Origin: Ecdyonurus torrentis
Taxonomy: Eukaryota; Arthropoda; Insecta; Ephemeroptera; Heptageniidae
Length of the DNA: 64,000 nt
Direction: 5' to 3'
Assembly: GCA_949318235.1 (NCBI GenBank)
Contig: OX439128.1
Coordinates: 43,303,476-43,367,475 of the forward strand
Part shown: piece after piece, positions 12,141 through 23,402 of the stretch
How the letters are laid out: the number at the start of each line of letters is the position of its first letter
How positions within the stretch are numbered: the first letter of the stretch is position 1
The notes under the pieces: model-generated
Seen by the model: only the letters and a program-made list of their open reading frames with translations
Told to the model about the DNA's origin: nothing
The model's database searches: none
Program-made: the position numbers and the translations under genes

Positions 12141-13179
12141 TGTCAATAACAAGAAGAGTAGTTTGTTACGACTTACTTTGAATAACTAACTTACTTGTTG
12201 TTTTGACCACCTGCCGCGGAAAGACGAGGCTTGAGTTAAAGAAAAAAAAAATCTGTAAGAAAGTTTCTAGTTGAAATGTTAACCACAGCAGTCAGAATTA
12301 TTCATCAAATTTAAATCTAATTATAAAAATATTACCTTAATCAAAATTGAATATCTTAGAACTTTTCTAAGTCTCTCCAAATTTGCGTTGGAAAAAGCAT
12401 AATATATTTAGGTGTTTATTATTTTTTTTATGATATGAAAAAGAAATAAGCTTACTCACAATAATAATTTGAATAATAATGTATAAATAATTTTTTAAAT
12501 ACTTTAAAAGAGATACGGTTAAAAAGCAAGTAACATTAAATTCAAGTTTCTTTTATAATAGTTGAAATTATATAACTGAATTGTAGGATATATTAAATTT
12601 ATTTCTTGTTAAAATTGTTGATGATAAACATCCCTTTTGAGCTGACACACATATATTTCGAATTTCACTGTAGCTAAAATATAGCAGTTTACAGGTGAAG
12701 CATCATACTCACACGCACAGCACGTGTCAAAGTGGCATCTAAACTCTCAGGTGGGCAAAACAAGATGAGAAAAGTGACATTGACAAGTCCACAAGGGACA
12801 GCAAAACACGTCCATTCTTATCACTTTCAAATGTCATCTTATATTAAAAATATTTTCATTGTAAAATAAACACATGATTTATAGTTTACACACAAAACTT
12901 TAAGAGTAATTTATTCTTGTAATTGCCAACTTTCTAGTTCATTAATACAGTTCCTAAATCAACAATGAAACTTAGATTACTTTGAAATATGGAACTTACT
13001 ATTTTTTTATATATATATTTTTCTCTTAACTTAAAGTTCTAGTGATAGAGTGAATTTCGTTAGAGAAAATGAGGTAGAAGTAGTGTTTGAGAGTGGAAGT
13101 GTGTAAGTTGACATTTCCAATCCAATTGTAGACGGAGATTACGGGTGAATTGTGCAGTAATTGTGCAGGAAGCTTCAAG

Positions 13180-13184
<5 letters not shown>

Positions 13185-13266
<82 letters not shown>
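13185..13266. repeat. (GA)n microsatellite
   Basis: About 80 bp of pure GA repeat; the Arg-Glu ORFs reading through it are artefacts. Confidence 0.97.
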
Positions 13267-13271
<5 letters not shown>

Positions 13272-15422
13272 AACTGTCTCTCCACAAAATCTCTTGCTTG
13301 GACAAGAGAAAGAGAGAGAGAACTACATTCATTTGTAAAATCTTTTCCTCTGAAACTGTACAAGTGTATTTTGCTTTTCCTATTTTATAATAAAGCCTCT
13401 TATGTCAACTCTTTTGTAAACCTTAAAACCTTACACAGTATTCTCAATTCTAAAAACAAAACTTTATTATATAGTGAACAATGGACCACAGTTGAAAAAT
13501 ATATCTAAACTTCATTCGTTTGTTTTAATACTAATTTTAAGAGGATTTCAACAAAAGTAAGAAAAAAAATCTAATTTTAATGGTATTTGCTATCTGATGC
13601 AATACAACAAATCAACAATGATAGTTGATTTATGTATAGTTCTTTGTATCTTTATATTTTGATGCCAATTATGATAAATAAAATCCAATTTCAAAAGATT
13701 AAACACTGTTATTTTATTCTTCTTATAAAACCCATAAATAATCTACTTAGCTTTCAATCAATAATAAATTATCCATTATTACGAAATTATTTAGTTGTTC
13801 AAGACGAATTTTTGTGTGTATCTTAATGTGTATCCTATTAAAATTAAATAAGCAATCATTATTTTATTTTAAAAATAAATATAATTATATTACTTTTAAA
13901 TTTTATCTACAAAATAAAACAAAGTAAAGTTTGTTTTTTTTAACTCAATTATTGATTTTATTTCTAGAATATATATATATAAAAATACAGCACCTCCTGT
14001 AGCAGATTGATTTTTTCTTTCTTTTTAATTTATGAGAGAGAAGCAGGAGCATTAATTTGGAGGAGAAGTGTTATCTTTTAATAAGATCACATTAGCGGTA
14101 AGACAATAAATATAAAACTGAATTTTCAATCTTGTTACGTAAAAGTATTAAACATTATCTTTTAACATTTTTGTATCGTTATTTTAGTAGAAACCCAAGC
14201 ATTTATTGTAGCTTTTTTAATTCTATTTTTGAGGAATTAAAATTGAGGAATTTATCGTAATTTAGTAGAGCGTATATATTTATTTTTGAAGTATAATTAA
14301 TATACTGTAATCATAATTTAGGGTGTGTGCGCATGACGTCATTCTAAATTATTTTCAATGCTCTTCTTTGAGCAAAGAATAACATTGCTCATCATAGGAC
14401 AAACGTAGTTTTTGGTCATTTTCTTTGGAGAATTAGATATTTTTTTGTTATTATTATTATTATTTTTTTTTTTGCATACTTGAAAAACTAATGCAATCTG
14501 TTAACAGCATCAATAATCTCAAAAAAAAAAAATTGAAGTATTTTTAAACTCCCTAAATGAGTCATTTTCCTATGTTATTTAGCGCTCACTTATGGCGTCG
14601 ACTTTAACATGAATGAAAACACACTATACTTTGCTACTTATTTCAAAAAAACATAATTACACAAAATAAATACATATTTACTTTAACTGTAATATATTTT
14701 TTAAGTTTTCTTTCATTTTGTAGCATGAACGTTTTTGAGACAAATTTGCTTTGAGAGTATTCATTTTATCTCTCATATTTTCATTCAGAATGATATTTAT
14801 TAAAAAAACATTATATATTAAAATAGAAACTTTCGTAAATAATTCTCTAACTTTTACAGTGATGTTCAACTATAATGTGGGAGTTTCATTTTCGGCACTT
14901 TATTGACGGCATTAAAAAAAAAATGTTTATTTTGTGTTCCAGACATGCCTTTTTTTCCCACCCAAATTGATGTTTCAAGAATTTCACATTGAAACTGTAT
15001 ACGCAAGTGTAGTATTTAGTTTTATATTGCGACACTATAATTCTTTTTTTCTTCTTTGTATAAAAAAACAAACAATAAAAAGAATCGTCAAATCTCTTAG
15101 ATGAAGAATGCGACATAATGGCCATAATTTTCTTGTTTTTAAGAGTGGTAATTTACACGAAATACAAAGAATCTCAAAACTTTTTTGTTGCTATGCCACA
15201 AAGAAACCAATAAAAAAAAGCTTTATTACTCTATTTTTTTATTATCATATAATGAAAAAAATATATATAATGAAACGATAAATTAATGATGCGTAAAAAA
15301 TAATTTTTAAAAATAGGATCTTTAAAGCATACGCCAATAAAAAAAGTGAAAAATTGTGCTGCTAGTGCTCTCGTATTTGTACACAATATGTATTTGTTCA
15401 TTAGAATATTGAATGTACTCAC

Positions 15423-15584
15423 CACTGAGTGTTGACGGGTAGATATTAAAGGAAGGTTCTTGTAACCATGAGGTGACTGTCACGAAATCCCTGACGAAGG
15501 CAGGCACCGTACACCGCATGATCACCGTGTTACCCAGGATACCACCAGGGTTCTGTACCTCAGGTTCGTAGTGCTGACTCACAA
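15423..15584 (-). CDS. Dscam: Dscam exon 3 (first half of Ig2)
   Basis: 162 bp on the minus strand, entered from a TATAG acceptor (first base 15584) and left at CAGTG|GTGAGT (last base 15423), phase 1 at both ends. Together with the G from exon 2 it encodes VVSQHYEPEVQNPGGILGN, then VIMRCTVPAF and VTVTSWLQEPSFNIYPSTLS. This matches the first half of Dscam Ig2: the B-strand Cys (MRC) and C-strand Trp (SW) are both present, and the VV-x-Q-x-Y-E opening is typical of arthropod Dscam exon 3. The partner Cys is expected in exon 4. An in-phase 162-bp exon (54 codons) is the usual size. Reading the ORF beyond 15423 is intron. Confidence 0.93.
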
Positions 15585-16000
15585 CTATAAACATACCAGA
15601 GAAAATTTAAGTACAAATGAGATGTTTAATTAAACAATGGTTTGTACATCAAAGTTAAGTGAATAGATATAAACGAAGTTTGAACATTTTTAACCAAAGA
15701 TTTATGTTCTTGTAGAATCTCTTTTCAAATACTATTCCATTAAATACCTCTTATCAATACGTACAAAGGAAAAGTGCAATCTGGTTTACCATATGTACTT
15801 GATATGGATAGTGATTGAGATTTTAATAAGCTTTAGAAAAGTCATTGTTTCATAAATTACTTGTGAAGTTTTTTGATACTATGTTTATAAGAAGACAGTT
15901 ACAAGTACATGTAATAATGGTAACGAATTTTGACATGTAAATAATGCTTTTTTTTTTTGCGATAAAACTTAAATATACATAATTTATATAAACGATAAAC

Positions 16001-16120
<120 letters not shown>

Positions 16121-16734
16121 ACATTTTATATATATAATATACTGTTTATTCACTTAGTATGCACATAGTTATTATGATCTGTCATAATTATATTTATTTT
16201 CATGATCCTATTTTGCTCATTTAAGTTTAATATTTTTTTTTTTAATTAAAGTTATGGTTTATCTATTTTCTATACTATCTTCTTCTTTTTAGTATGATTG
16301 GATACGAATGTAAACTCCATGCGCATATACTTTCAACTTTTTACACTACTGAAAGATGAAAAGGAAAATAATATGACATTTACAAAATTATGAACTTATC
16401 AGACGGGGAGTTTTAATTAAAATAGTTCATATAAAATAGGTCGACTTCATTTAAAATTACAGAGCTGAACATTCAACAGATACAACTTGTTAAAAAAAAT
16501 ATTTGATGAAATCATTAATAAAGGCTTACATATATACCTACTATTGTATAGAATATTTAGCTTTTATTTTAAAATATTAAACTAAATTTCTATTTGAAAG
16601 TGAGTTATCTTAAAAAATATATGAGTTAAAATTTGTGTCAACTTCAATGATTTCATTTTCTTTTCTTTTGTGAAGGTAGAAGTAATAATTTTATATTGTT
16701 TCCACTTCAAGGCACTTTTCTTTGAGGTTCTTTG

Positions 16735-17073
<339 letters not shown>

Positions 17074-17564
17074 TAGTACAACCAATTTAGAGAATAATGC
17101 ATGGCACACTTCAAACTCAATATTATAAAAACGAGCTTTTTACCACTTGTAGAGGGAAGTGTTCTGAGCACACTGCCAAAAGTCCCCTGAAGTCCCCTTT
17201 TGGGAACATGCCCAAAATCGGGGTTGTCCCGGGAAAATTAGCATTTCCAAAAATAATTTTTTTCTCCGGTTCTATTTATCGTAGGATAATAAGTTTGGTA
17301 TTAAATCAAAGCTAAAATTATACTGAATCAAGAAAAAATATCAAACGTAAACAATAAAATTTTTATTAATTAAAAAAACTGAATTAATTAAAAAATAATA
17401 ATTAAAAACTTTATTAATATGATTTTTACTCTTTTAATAATATTTGAAGCGATTTTGAGTTTATTATAAAACTTTTTAATAATGTTATTGAGAATACAAT
17501 ACTTTTTACCAAACTTTGCTACCTAGTTTATTAAGTGAGATATTGACAAAATACGTGCCGCGCT
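17074..17564 (+). repeat. Left terminal inverted repeat of the transposon
   Basis: 491 bp, inverse complement of 22923-23402 with scattered substitutions and small indels. Shared blocks include CCACTTGTAGAGGGAAGTGT, TGTCCCGGGAAAAT, TTCTCCGGTTCTATTTATCG and ATTGACAAAATACGTGCCGC at the inner end. Homology stops after CGCGCT. The outer part contains a short inner palindrome (TGTTCTGAGCACA). Confidence 0.92.
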
Positions 17565-17640
17565 TTTAATGCGGCCGCATACCTTTTTGCAAGAGAGGAA
17601 GCTACTACTTGGGCGGCGGCAGGTATATTATGTTGCTAAT

Positions 17641-17840
17641 GTATATAATGGCACTTTATTTTTATAACTGAATAATATAATCATTATTCTATCTTTAAAA
17701 ACATTTTGCACTGTTTTTGTTTAACTGTACCAACATATGATTTTTATTACTTTTCCCTTAAAAATGGGATTTTTACACAGTCTTGCGAGGAGCGTAACAG
17801 TGTACAGTCGATTTTTATATTGTATATATTGTGATATAAT
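17641..17840 (+). promoter_or_regulatory. Presumed promoter and 5' leader of the transposon ORF
   Basis: Non-coding stretch between the inner edge of the left inverted repeat and the ATG. A TATATAAT box-like string lies at 17642-17649, and an A/T-rich leader runs to the ATG at 17841. No transcription start can be fixed; tentative only. Confidence 0.2.
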
Positions 17841-20800
17841 ATGGAAAAAAAGTGTATTTTTTGTAATGAAAAAATGAAGAAAAATGATGAGTCTGAAGTA
17901 CTTGAAAAAGGACTTTCGACGCTTATTAAGTGTAGTGAAGAAAGAGGTGATGGTAAAGCAAATAATTTTGTAAAAAATATGAAAGTACATAAAACATGTC
18001 GTTCTAATTACACACGTCCATCCTCAATTAAAGCATCCATAAAAACAGTGACAAATTTATCTAATTGTAATCAGGACATTAAAATACCAACACGTTCTAC
18101 TAATAACAAATTTTGCTTCAAAAAAATGTGTTTATTTTGTGGCAAAAAAATTAATTTTAAAGGCAAGAGAAGTGATTATGCATCAGTTTCAACAATTGAA
18201 TTTAAAAAATCTGTGCTGGATATGTGTGATAAATTTATTGATGACAAGCAAGCAAATATAATCAGAAATAGAATATGTTGTGAAAATGATTTAGTTTCAG
18301 CTGAAGCTCATTATCACCCAAATTGTCGTTTAAGATTTGCCATAAAAAGTAAAAATGTTAAACGTCTCGCTCTTTCAGATGATAAAATATGCAGGCAAGA
18401 CGCTTTTGATCAATTTTGTGATTTTATACAAACATTAGATGACGTTCAGTTTACAATAAAAGATCTACAAAAAATATTTAGTAAATTTCTTCCACAGGAA
18501 TGTGAGAATTATTGTGACACACAATTAATTAAGAAGTTAAAAAAGAAATTTAGTGATAGATTAGTGCTCCTGGGAAGTCAAGGTGTTACACGTGTAGTTT
18601 GTCTTAAGGAAGTTAGCACAAGTTTATTAATAAAACAATTTGATAGTATGAAAGATAAAACATTAGAGAAAAAAGATTTAATAATTAAAGCTGGTGAATT
18701 TGTGAGAAATGAAATTCAAGGCATTGTATATAATAGTGAACAATATCCATCCGAAGAAAAAATTAAGACTGGGGGTATGGAGGATATACCTGAATTATTA
18801 CAACTTCTTATTGAAACAATTATAATACCTAAATATAAAGTAGCTTCACAATCAAGCTTACGAAAGTGTATTTGTATTTGTAATGCTATAGTTTCAATTG
18901 CACGATCACGTTCATTTATATCTGCTCCATTATTGGGCCTTGGTGTCTATTTATACCGAGCTTTTGGGTCTAAGGAACTTATTGACATATTGAACTCAAT
19001 GGGGTTTTGTGAGAGCTATACTGAAGTTGATCGGTTCATTACTTCTGCAACCTGCAGTTCAGGACCACCGCACGTGAAAGATGACTCGTTCATACACTAT
19101 GCATTCGACAATGCAGACCACAATACGTGCACTCTTGATGGTTACAATACAATACATATTTTAGGTGGAGTTCAGTTTGTGTCCCCAGCTTCAAATGTAA
19201 TGATCTCACCCTCAGTACCACGCCCCAAAAATATGCCCTCCAATGATATTGTGGGTAAATTTGGATTTATTCCAGTGCGTGATATTAGTTTTGTGGGAAA
19301 AAAATCATTAAAAAGTATAGAAATATTGGACGTTAGAGCACTCACAAGAAAGCCAATATCAGTGACGTCATCAATGGCAATGGACATAATATGGATGAGT
19401 GGACAGTGGTTGCACGAAGAAGGCCGCCAATTAGGATGGAACGGAACTATGTCCCAAGCACTAATGGGAGAAGATTATGAAGTAACACGTGTGCTCCCTA
19501 CCCCATTTGTTAACTTAAATCCTAATAACCCTAAAGCACTACTTTCTGCAATGGAGTACGCTGTTACTCAGAGTAAAAAGAATGGACAAGAAGCATCATT
19601 TTTTACGTTTGATCTGCCGCTCTATAATAAATCAATGGAAATATTAGCACAAAAAAATAACGTCAGTGATGAGCTAAAAAAAGCTACAGTTTTACTGGGA
19701 GGCTTTCACTTACTTATGTCATTCTTAGGAGCAGTAGGATACATAATGGGTGGCAGTGGACTACAAGAATTGTGGGAGCAAGTTTATGCTCCTGCCAGTG
19801 TTCTCCAAATGTTATCCGGCAATTACTTCTCTAGAGCCTTAAGAGCACATTTTTTAACACAAAATGTTTTGTTTTTATCATTTATGCAAGAAAACAGTGA
19901 ATTTGAGGATATGAAATCAAGTTACTTAGAGCTTCATAAAAAAATGATGGACGGTGAACTAACAGTGTACACCAAAGAAATTGAAGACGCTGCTTACTTA
20001 TTGGTGCACTTACGTGAAAAAATGGAAGCAGCTGCAACTGCAAGTAGAACAGCTAAACTGTGGTTACAGTACTGGGATATGATCGAACTTGTACGACTTT
20101 ATATTAGAGCTGAGCGTACTGGTGACTGGGAGCTACACCTTTATTGTATTACAGAAATGCTACCATATTTCCATGCAGCCGGACACCTTAATTATGCACG
20201 CTCTGCCCACCTCTACGTCCAAGATATGATTAATTTAAAAAATAAAATCACAACTACTGAGTACGCAAAATTCACGGAGAACTTTGCTGTTAGACGAACA
20301 CATAAATATTGGGCAGGATTATGGCCTGATATGGTAATTGAGCAGTATTTAATGCGCTCGATGAAAACACGTGGAGGACTCACTCGTGGACGTGGACTTA
20401 CTGATACAACGATTGCTAAATGGATTGGATCTATAGCAGCTTGTATACTTGTGATAGAAGCCATGGAGTTATTCACAAATTTTAAACACAAAGCTACAAG
20501 TGAACAACATAAAGACTTCCGTGAGTCTAGTATAAAAAGAGATAGTGAGGACACAATTAAAATGTTAACTTACCTGTCACCTCGTACTCCATTTCGTAGT
20601 AATATGGAGAACCTCGTGTCTATAGCTACAGGTGTATGCGGTGATGAACAAATTAACTGTGATGACGCTAAAAACATAGGACTAAAAGCAATTGTAGAAA
20701 TTATTGGAAATAATTTTTGTGACGTCAAGATGTCACGAAAATTCAAAGTTAAAAATCTGGATTGTGTAAACTCAAGTATGACATTACGTGGTGAAGTGGT

Positions 20801-22178
20801 GACTATTAAATCTGAACAGCTTTTAAATCGAATGGGAATATCAGCAACAAACGAAGACATGAAACGTGAAGCATTATGCTATGAACTTGCAGTGCAGCCG
20901 CCGTCTCTTAGTGTGAATGGTGACTTACGTAAAAATAAAAAGTGTAATCTAGTAAAATATATTACAAGAAATGTACCTGTATCCGTACTTCCTCCAAATT
21001 ACAGATATGTATTGGATGGCGGATTTTTACTTCATCAGTGTTTATGGCCAAACAATAAAACATATAATCAGATATATGATATATATTTTCAATATATTAA
21101 TCATCACTACAGTGGCTGCATTATTGTTTTTGACTCTTATACTGACATGAGCACCAAGGATCACGAACGTCGCCGTCGTCACAAAACAAACAAGAAACGT
21201 CCGGCACCAGATATTCTCTTTGAAAATAATATGAATATTACGTCACAAAAGAGTGAATTTTTGTCAAATGACAAAAATAAGCAAAGATTTATCTTGGGAC
21301 TTGCCGATTACCTCAAGCAGCACAACATTACTGTGTACCACGCAGAAGACGATGCTGATTATCTTATAGTCATGACTGCACTCCAACTTACATCACAAAA
21401 AAAAGTAGCCGCAGTAGTATCTCAGGACACTGACGTATTCGTCCTTCTTTGTGCCTATGCAAAGCCACGTGATCGTCTCTACATTGTACAGCCAGGACAA
21501 GGCAGAGAGGCTGACCGTACTTACAAGATATCGTCTATTTATAAAATATTGGGTGACCTAAGAGACAATATTTTATTTTGTCATGCATTTTGTGGATGTG
21601 ATACAACGTCTGCTATATTTAAAATAGGAAAAACTAGTGTGATATCAATCTTAAAAAAGTACAGAAATATCCGTGAAGCAATAAATATTTATAACTGCCC
21701 AAATGCTAAAAAACAAGATCTTGAAATGGCTTGTGAAATGTTACTACTTAAATTATATAAAGCAAAGGACACAGAAGAAAATTTAAATGAGCTGCGATTT
21801 GTGAAATATATTGATTCTCTACGTAACATTAGTAAAACACTTGAAATTGCATCGCTGCCTCCAACACGTCCGGCTGCCGCCCAACACGCCTATCGTGTAT
21901 ACCATCAAATTCAAGCATGGATGGGGGTACCACTACCACCCACTGATTGGGGTTGGGAACTGCGGAACAACATGTTGGAGCCGAACCTTAACGTACCTAC
22001 ACCCGCCCCAGATTGGATCCTCGACCTGACGAGCTGTCGCTGCAACACACTTTGCACGTCAGGCCACTGCGGGTGCCGACAAGTCGGACTACGCTGCTCT
22101 ACATTCTGCACAAACTGCCGAGAAGTTAAGTGCACAAACATGGAACCAGTGGACTTAGATATGGAGGACAATGAATGA
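17841..22178 (+). CDS. Putative transposase: zinc-cluster / RNase H-like? / FEN1-like nuclease / CXC protein
   Basis: Intact single-exon ORF, 1,445 residues. Seen in order: a Cys/His cluster C5-x2-C8..H50-x2-C53; a second, similar cluster C97-x2-C100..H157-x-H159-x2-C162; a central region with FDNADHN (D423, D426), TFDLPLY (D591), LGGFH (H623) and E643/E646; then a FEN1/XPG-like nuclease arrangement: VLDGGF (D1059), VFDSYTD (D1098) followed by an ER-RRR basic stretch, EDDAD (E1169, D1171, D1173), SQDTD (D1196, D1198), and GCD (D1254) followed by KIGKTSVISILKK, like the FEN1 helix-2-turn-helix. The C-terminus (1399-1433) is a tesmin/TSO1-type CXC domain (CRCNTLCTSGHCGC). Related long proteins with the 'HAF-x-GCDTTSA' motif are common and uncharacterised in invertebrate genomes. 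FEN and CXC domains are supported by motifs; that the central acidic residues form a DDE-type transposase core is inference. The ATG was chosen as first in frame, just before the first Cys cluster. Confidence 0.88.
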   Translation: MEKKCIFCNEKMKKNDESEVLEKGLSTLIKCSEERGDGKANNFVKNMKVHKTCRSNYTRPSSIKASIKTVTNLSNCNQDIKIPTRSTNNKFCFKKMCLFCGKKINFKGKRSDYASVSTIEFKKSVLDMCDKFIDDKQANIIRNRICCENDLVSAEAHYHPNCRLRFAIKSKNVKRLALSDDKICRQDAFDQFCDFIQTLDDVQFTIKDLQKIFSKFLPQECENYCDTQLIKKLKKKFSDRLVLLGSQGVTRVVCLKEVSTSLLIKQFDSMKDKTLEKKDLIIKAGEFVRNEIQGIVYNSEQYPSEEKIKTGGMEDIPELLQLLIETIIIPKYKVASQSSLRKCICICNAIVSIARSRSFISAPLLGLGVYLYRAFGSKELIDILNSMGFCESYTEVDRFITSATCSSGPPHVKDDSFIHYAFDNADHNTCTLDGYNTIHILGGVQFVSPASNVMISPSVPRPKNMPSNDIVGKFGFIPVRDISFVGKKSLKSIEILDVRALTRKPISVTSSMAMDIIWMSGQWLHEEGRQLGWNGTMSQALMGEDYEVTRVLPTPFVNLNPNNPKALLSAMEYAVTQSKKNGQEASFFTFDLPLYNKSMEILAQKNNVSDELKKATVLLGGFHLLMSFLGAVGYIMGGSGLQELWEQVYAPASVLQMLSGNYFSRALRAHFLTQNVLFLSFMQENSEFEDMKSSYLELHKKMMDGELTVYTKEIEDAAYLLVHLREKMEAAATASRTAKLWLQYWDMIELVRLYIRAERTGDWELHLYCITEMLPYFHAAGHLNYARSAHLYVQDMINLKNKITTTEYAKFTENFAVRRTHKYWAGLWPDMVIEQYLMRSMKTRGGLTRGRGLTDTTIAKWIGSIAACILVIEAMELFTNFKHKATSEQHKDFRESSIKRDSEDTIKMLTYLSPRTPFRSNMENLVSIATGVCGDEQINCDDAKNIGLKAIVEIIGNNFCDVKMSRKFKVKNLDCVNSSMTLRGEVVTIKSEQLLNRMGISATNEDMKREALCYELAVQPPSLSVNGDLRKNKKCNLVKYITRNVPVSVLPPNYRYVLDGGFLLHQCLWPNNKTYNQIYDIYFQYINHHYSGCIIVFDSYTDMSTKDHERRRRHKTNKKRPAPDILFENNMNITSQKSEFLSNDKNKQRFILGLADYLKQHNITVYHAEDDADYLIVMTALQLTSQKKVAAVVSQDTDVFVLLCAYAKPRDRLYIVQPGQGREADRTYKISSIYKILGDLRDNILFCHAFCGCDTTSAIFKIGKTSVISILKKYRNIREAINIYNCPNAKKQDLEMACEMLLLKLYKAKDTEENLNELRFVKYIDSLRNISKTLEIASLPPTRPAAAQHAYRVYHQIQAWMGVPLPPTDWGWELRNNMLEPNLNVPTPAPDWILDLTSCRCNTLCTSGHCGCRQVGLRCSTFCTNCREVKCTNMEPVDLDMEDNE

Positions 22179-22179
22179 G

Positions 22180-22460
22180 GTAAGATAACTTAATTTTATC
22201 ATTAAAAAAAATCAAATATTTCCTACATGCACAAATAAATCAATAAAAGTTTGAAAAATATATATTATTAGTATATATTATAGTATTAGGTATGACAAAA
22301 ACTTTTATCATGAATTTAAAATATTAATATTATCAATCAGTGCTAAAGAATAGTATTGTCTTTTTTTAAATATGTTTAACTGCTTTAAAACATGTAAATC
22401 GCAAAAATAATAATATTATTAATAATAATATAAATAATAATATTTTTTTTATTGTTACAG
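22180..22460 (+). other. Candidate intron downstream of the transposon ORF
   Basis: A consensus donor GAG|GTAAGA begins two bases after the TGA stop (22176-22178), and TTATTGTTACAG ends at 22460. If spliced, the stop would lie one base upstream of the exon junction. The exon beyond (22461-22572) has an open frame in the matching phase, ending at TAA at 22570-22572, before an AATAAA. It is either a 3'-UTR intron or a remnant of a longer ancestral coding region. Confidence 0.45.
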
Positions 22461-22613
22461 ATTGCTGTTATATGGACGTGTGTTTTACGTACGACCGATC
22501 GAGCGATAAGGTGTCATTATTTGCTGCCCATGGAGTTAATACTTCACCACCTGACAAGACTGTAAACTCTTAATTCTTTAAATTTAAAAAAGTATTGTAT
22601 AAATTCTTATATT

Positions 22614-22619
22614 AATAAA
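22614..22619 (+). terminator. Candidate polyadenylation signal of the transposon transcript
   Basis: An AATAAA hexamer in TTAATAAAGTT about 440 bp after the stop codon and before the right inverted repeat. AT-rich context makes chance occurrence easy. Confidence 0.35.
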
Positions 22620-22922
22620 GTTATAAAATTACATATTTTGATATATGTTAGTTATATAACATTATTACGTTTAGATAATTTTTTATAAATAATAATATAC
22701 AGTTAACATTAATGATAATAACATATTTTCAAAAAAAAAATAAATTTAGACAATTCTATGAATATATAAAAAAATTATTTATTTTTCTATATATCCTCAT
22801 ATTATAATTTAAGTTTTAAAGATAGCATAAATAAAAAATTCTAGGTCATAAAAATAGAAGCTACACTAATAGCATAGCTGTTATATTGCGCTCCCTACCT
22901 GTGTTTGCCGCTGTAGACAAAG

Positions 22923-23402
22923 AGCGCGGCACGTATTTTGTCAATATCTCCCCTAATAAGATAGGTAGCAAAATTTGGTAAAAAGTATTTTATTCTCAAT
23001 AAAATTATAAAAAAGTTTTATAATAAACTCAAAATCGTTTCAAATATTATTAAAAGAGTAAAAATCATATTAATAAAATTTTTAATTATTGTTTTTTAAT
23101 TAATGCAGTTTTTTAATTAATAAAAATTATATTATTTACGTTTGATATTTTTTTCTTGATTCAACATAATTTTAGCTTTGATTTAATACCAAATTCATTA
23201 TTCTACGATAAATAGAACCGGAGAAAAAAATTATTTTTGGAAATGCTCATTTTCCCGGGACAACCCCGTTTTTGGGCATGTTCCCATAAGGGGACTTTAG
23301 GGGACTTTTGGCAGTGTGCTCAGAACACTTCCCTCTACAAGTGGTAAAAAGCTCGTTTTTATAATATTGAGTTCAAAGTTATTTTCTAATTTGGTTGTAC
23401 TA
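22923..23402 (-). repeat. Right terminal inverted repeat of the transposon
   Basis: 480 bp, inverse complement of 17074-17564. Outer end ...GGTTGTACTA at 23402, then the TAA duplication. Inner end AGCGCGGCACG at 22923. Confidence 0.92.

Larger units (their letters stand above)
17074..23402 (+). mobile_element. Full-length DNA transposon, 6,329 bp, encoding a FEN-like nuclease/CXC protein; superfamily not assigned
   Basis: Terminal inverted repeats start TAGTACAACCAA at 17074 and end as the inverse complement at 23402. They extend 491 bp on the left and 480 bp on the right with high similarity by eye. The element is flanked by TAA on both sides (17071-17073 and 23403-23405). Deleting the element and one TAA gives GGAATAAGGAAC, exactly the sequence of the two neighbouring paralogous units at 16829 and 16899, so boundaries and target duplication are well supported. 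Inside is one intact 1,445-codon ORF, a downstream splice-site pair and a polyadenylation signal. The element sits in Dscam intron 2, antisense to Dscam. TAA duplications are known for PIF/Harbinger, but the protein does not look like a Harbinger transposase. Confidence 0.92.

Noticed and set aside
12650..12800. Minus-strand open frame ending at a good donor (GTGAGTATG)
   Set aside because: Considered as an extra Dscam exon, but the frame has no Ig features (no Cys/Trp pattern) and no matching acceptor.
15322..15422. Extension of the Dscam exon 3 frame beyond 15423
   Set aside because: Follows a strong GTGAGT donor; sequence loses Ig character and is intron.
19172..20860. Minus-strand ORFs of 71-113 codons inside the transposon
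   Set aside because: Shadows of the 1,445-codon plus-strand ORF.
17074..23402. PIF/Harbinger assignment based on the TAA duplication
   Set aside because: The duplication fits, but inverted repeats of nearly 500 bp and a protein with FEN-like and CXC domains, with no separate Myb-like protein, do not.
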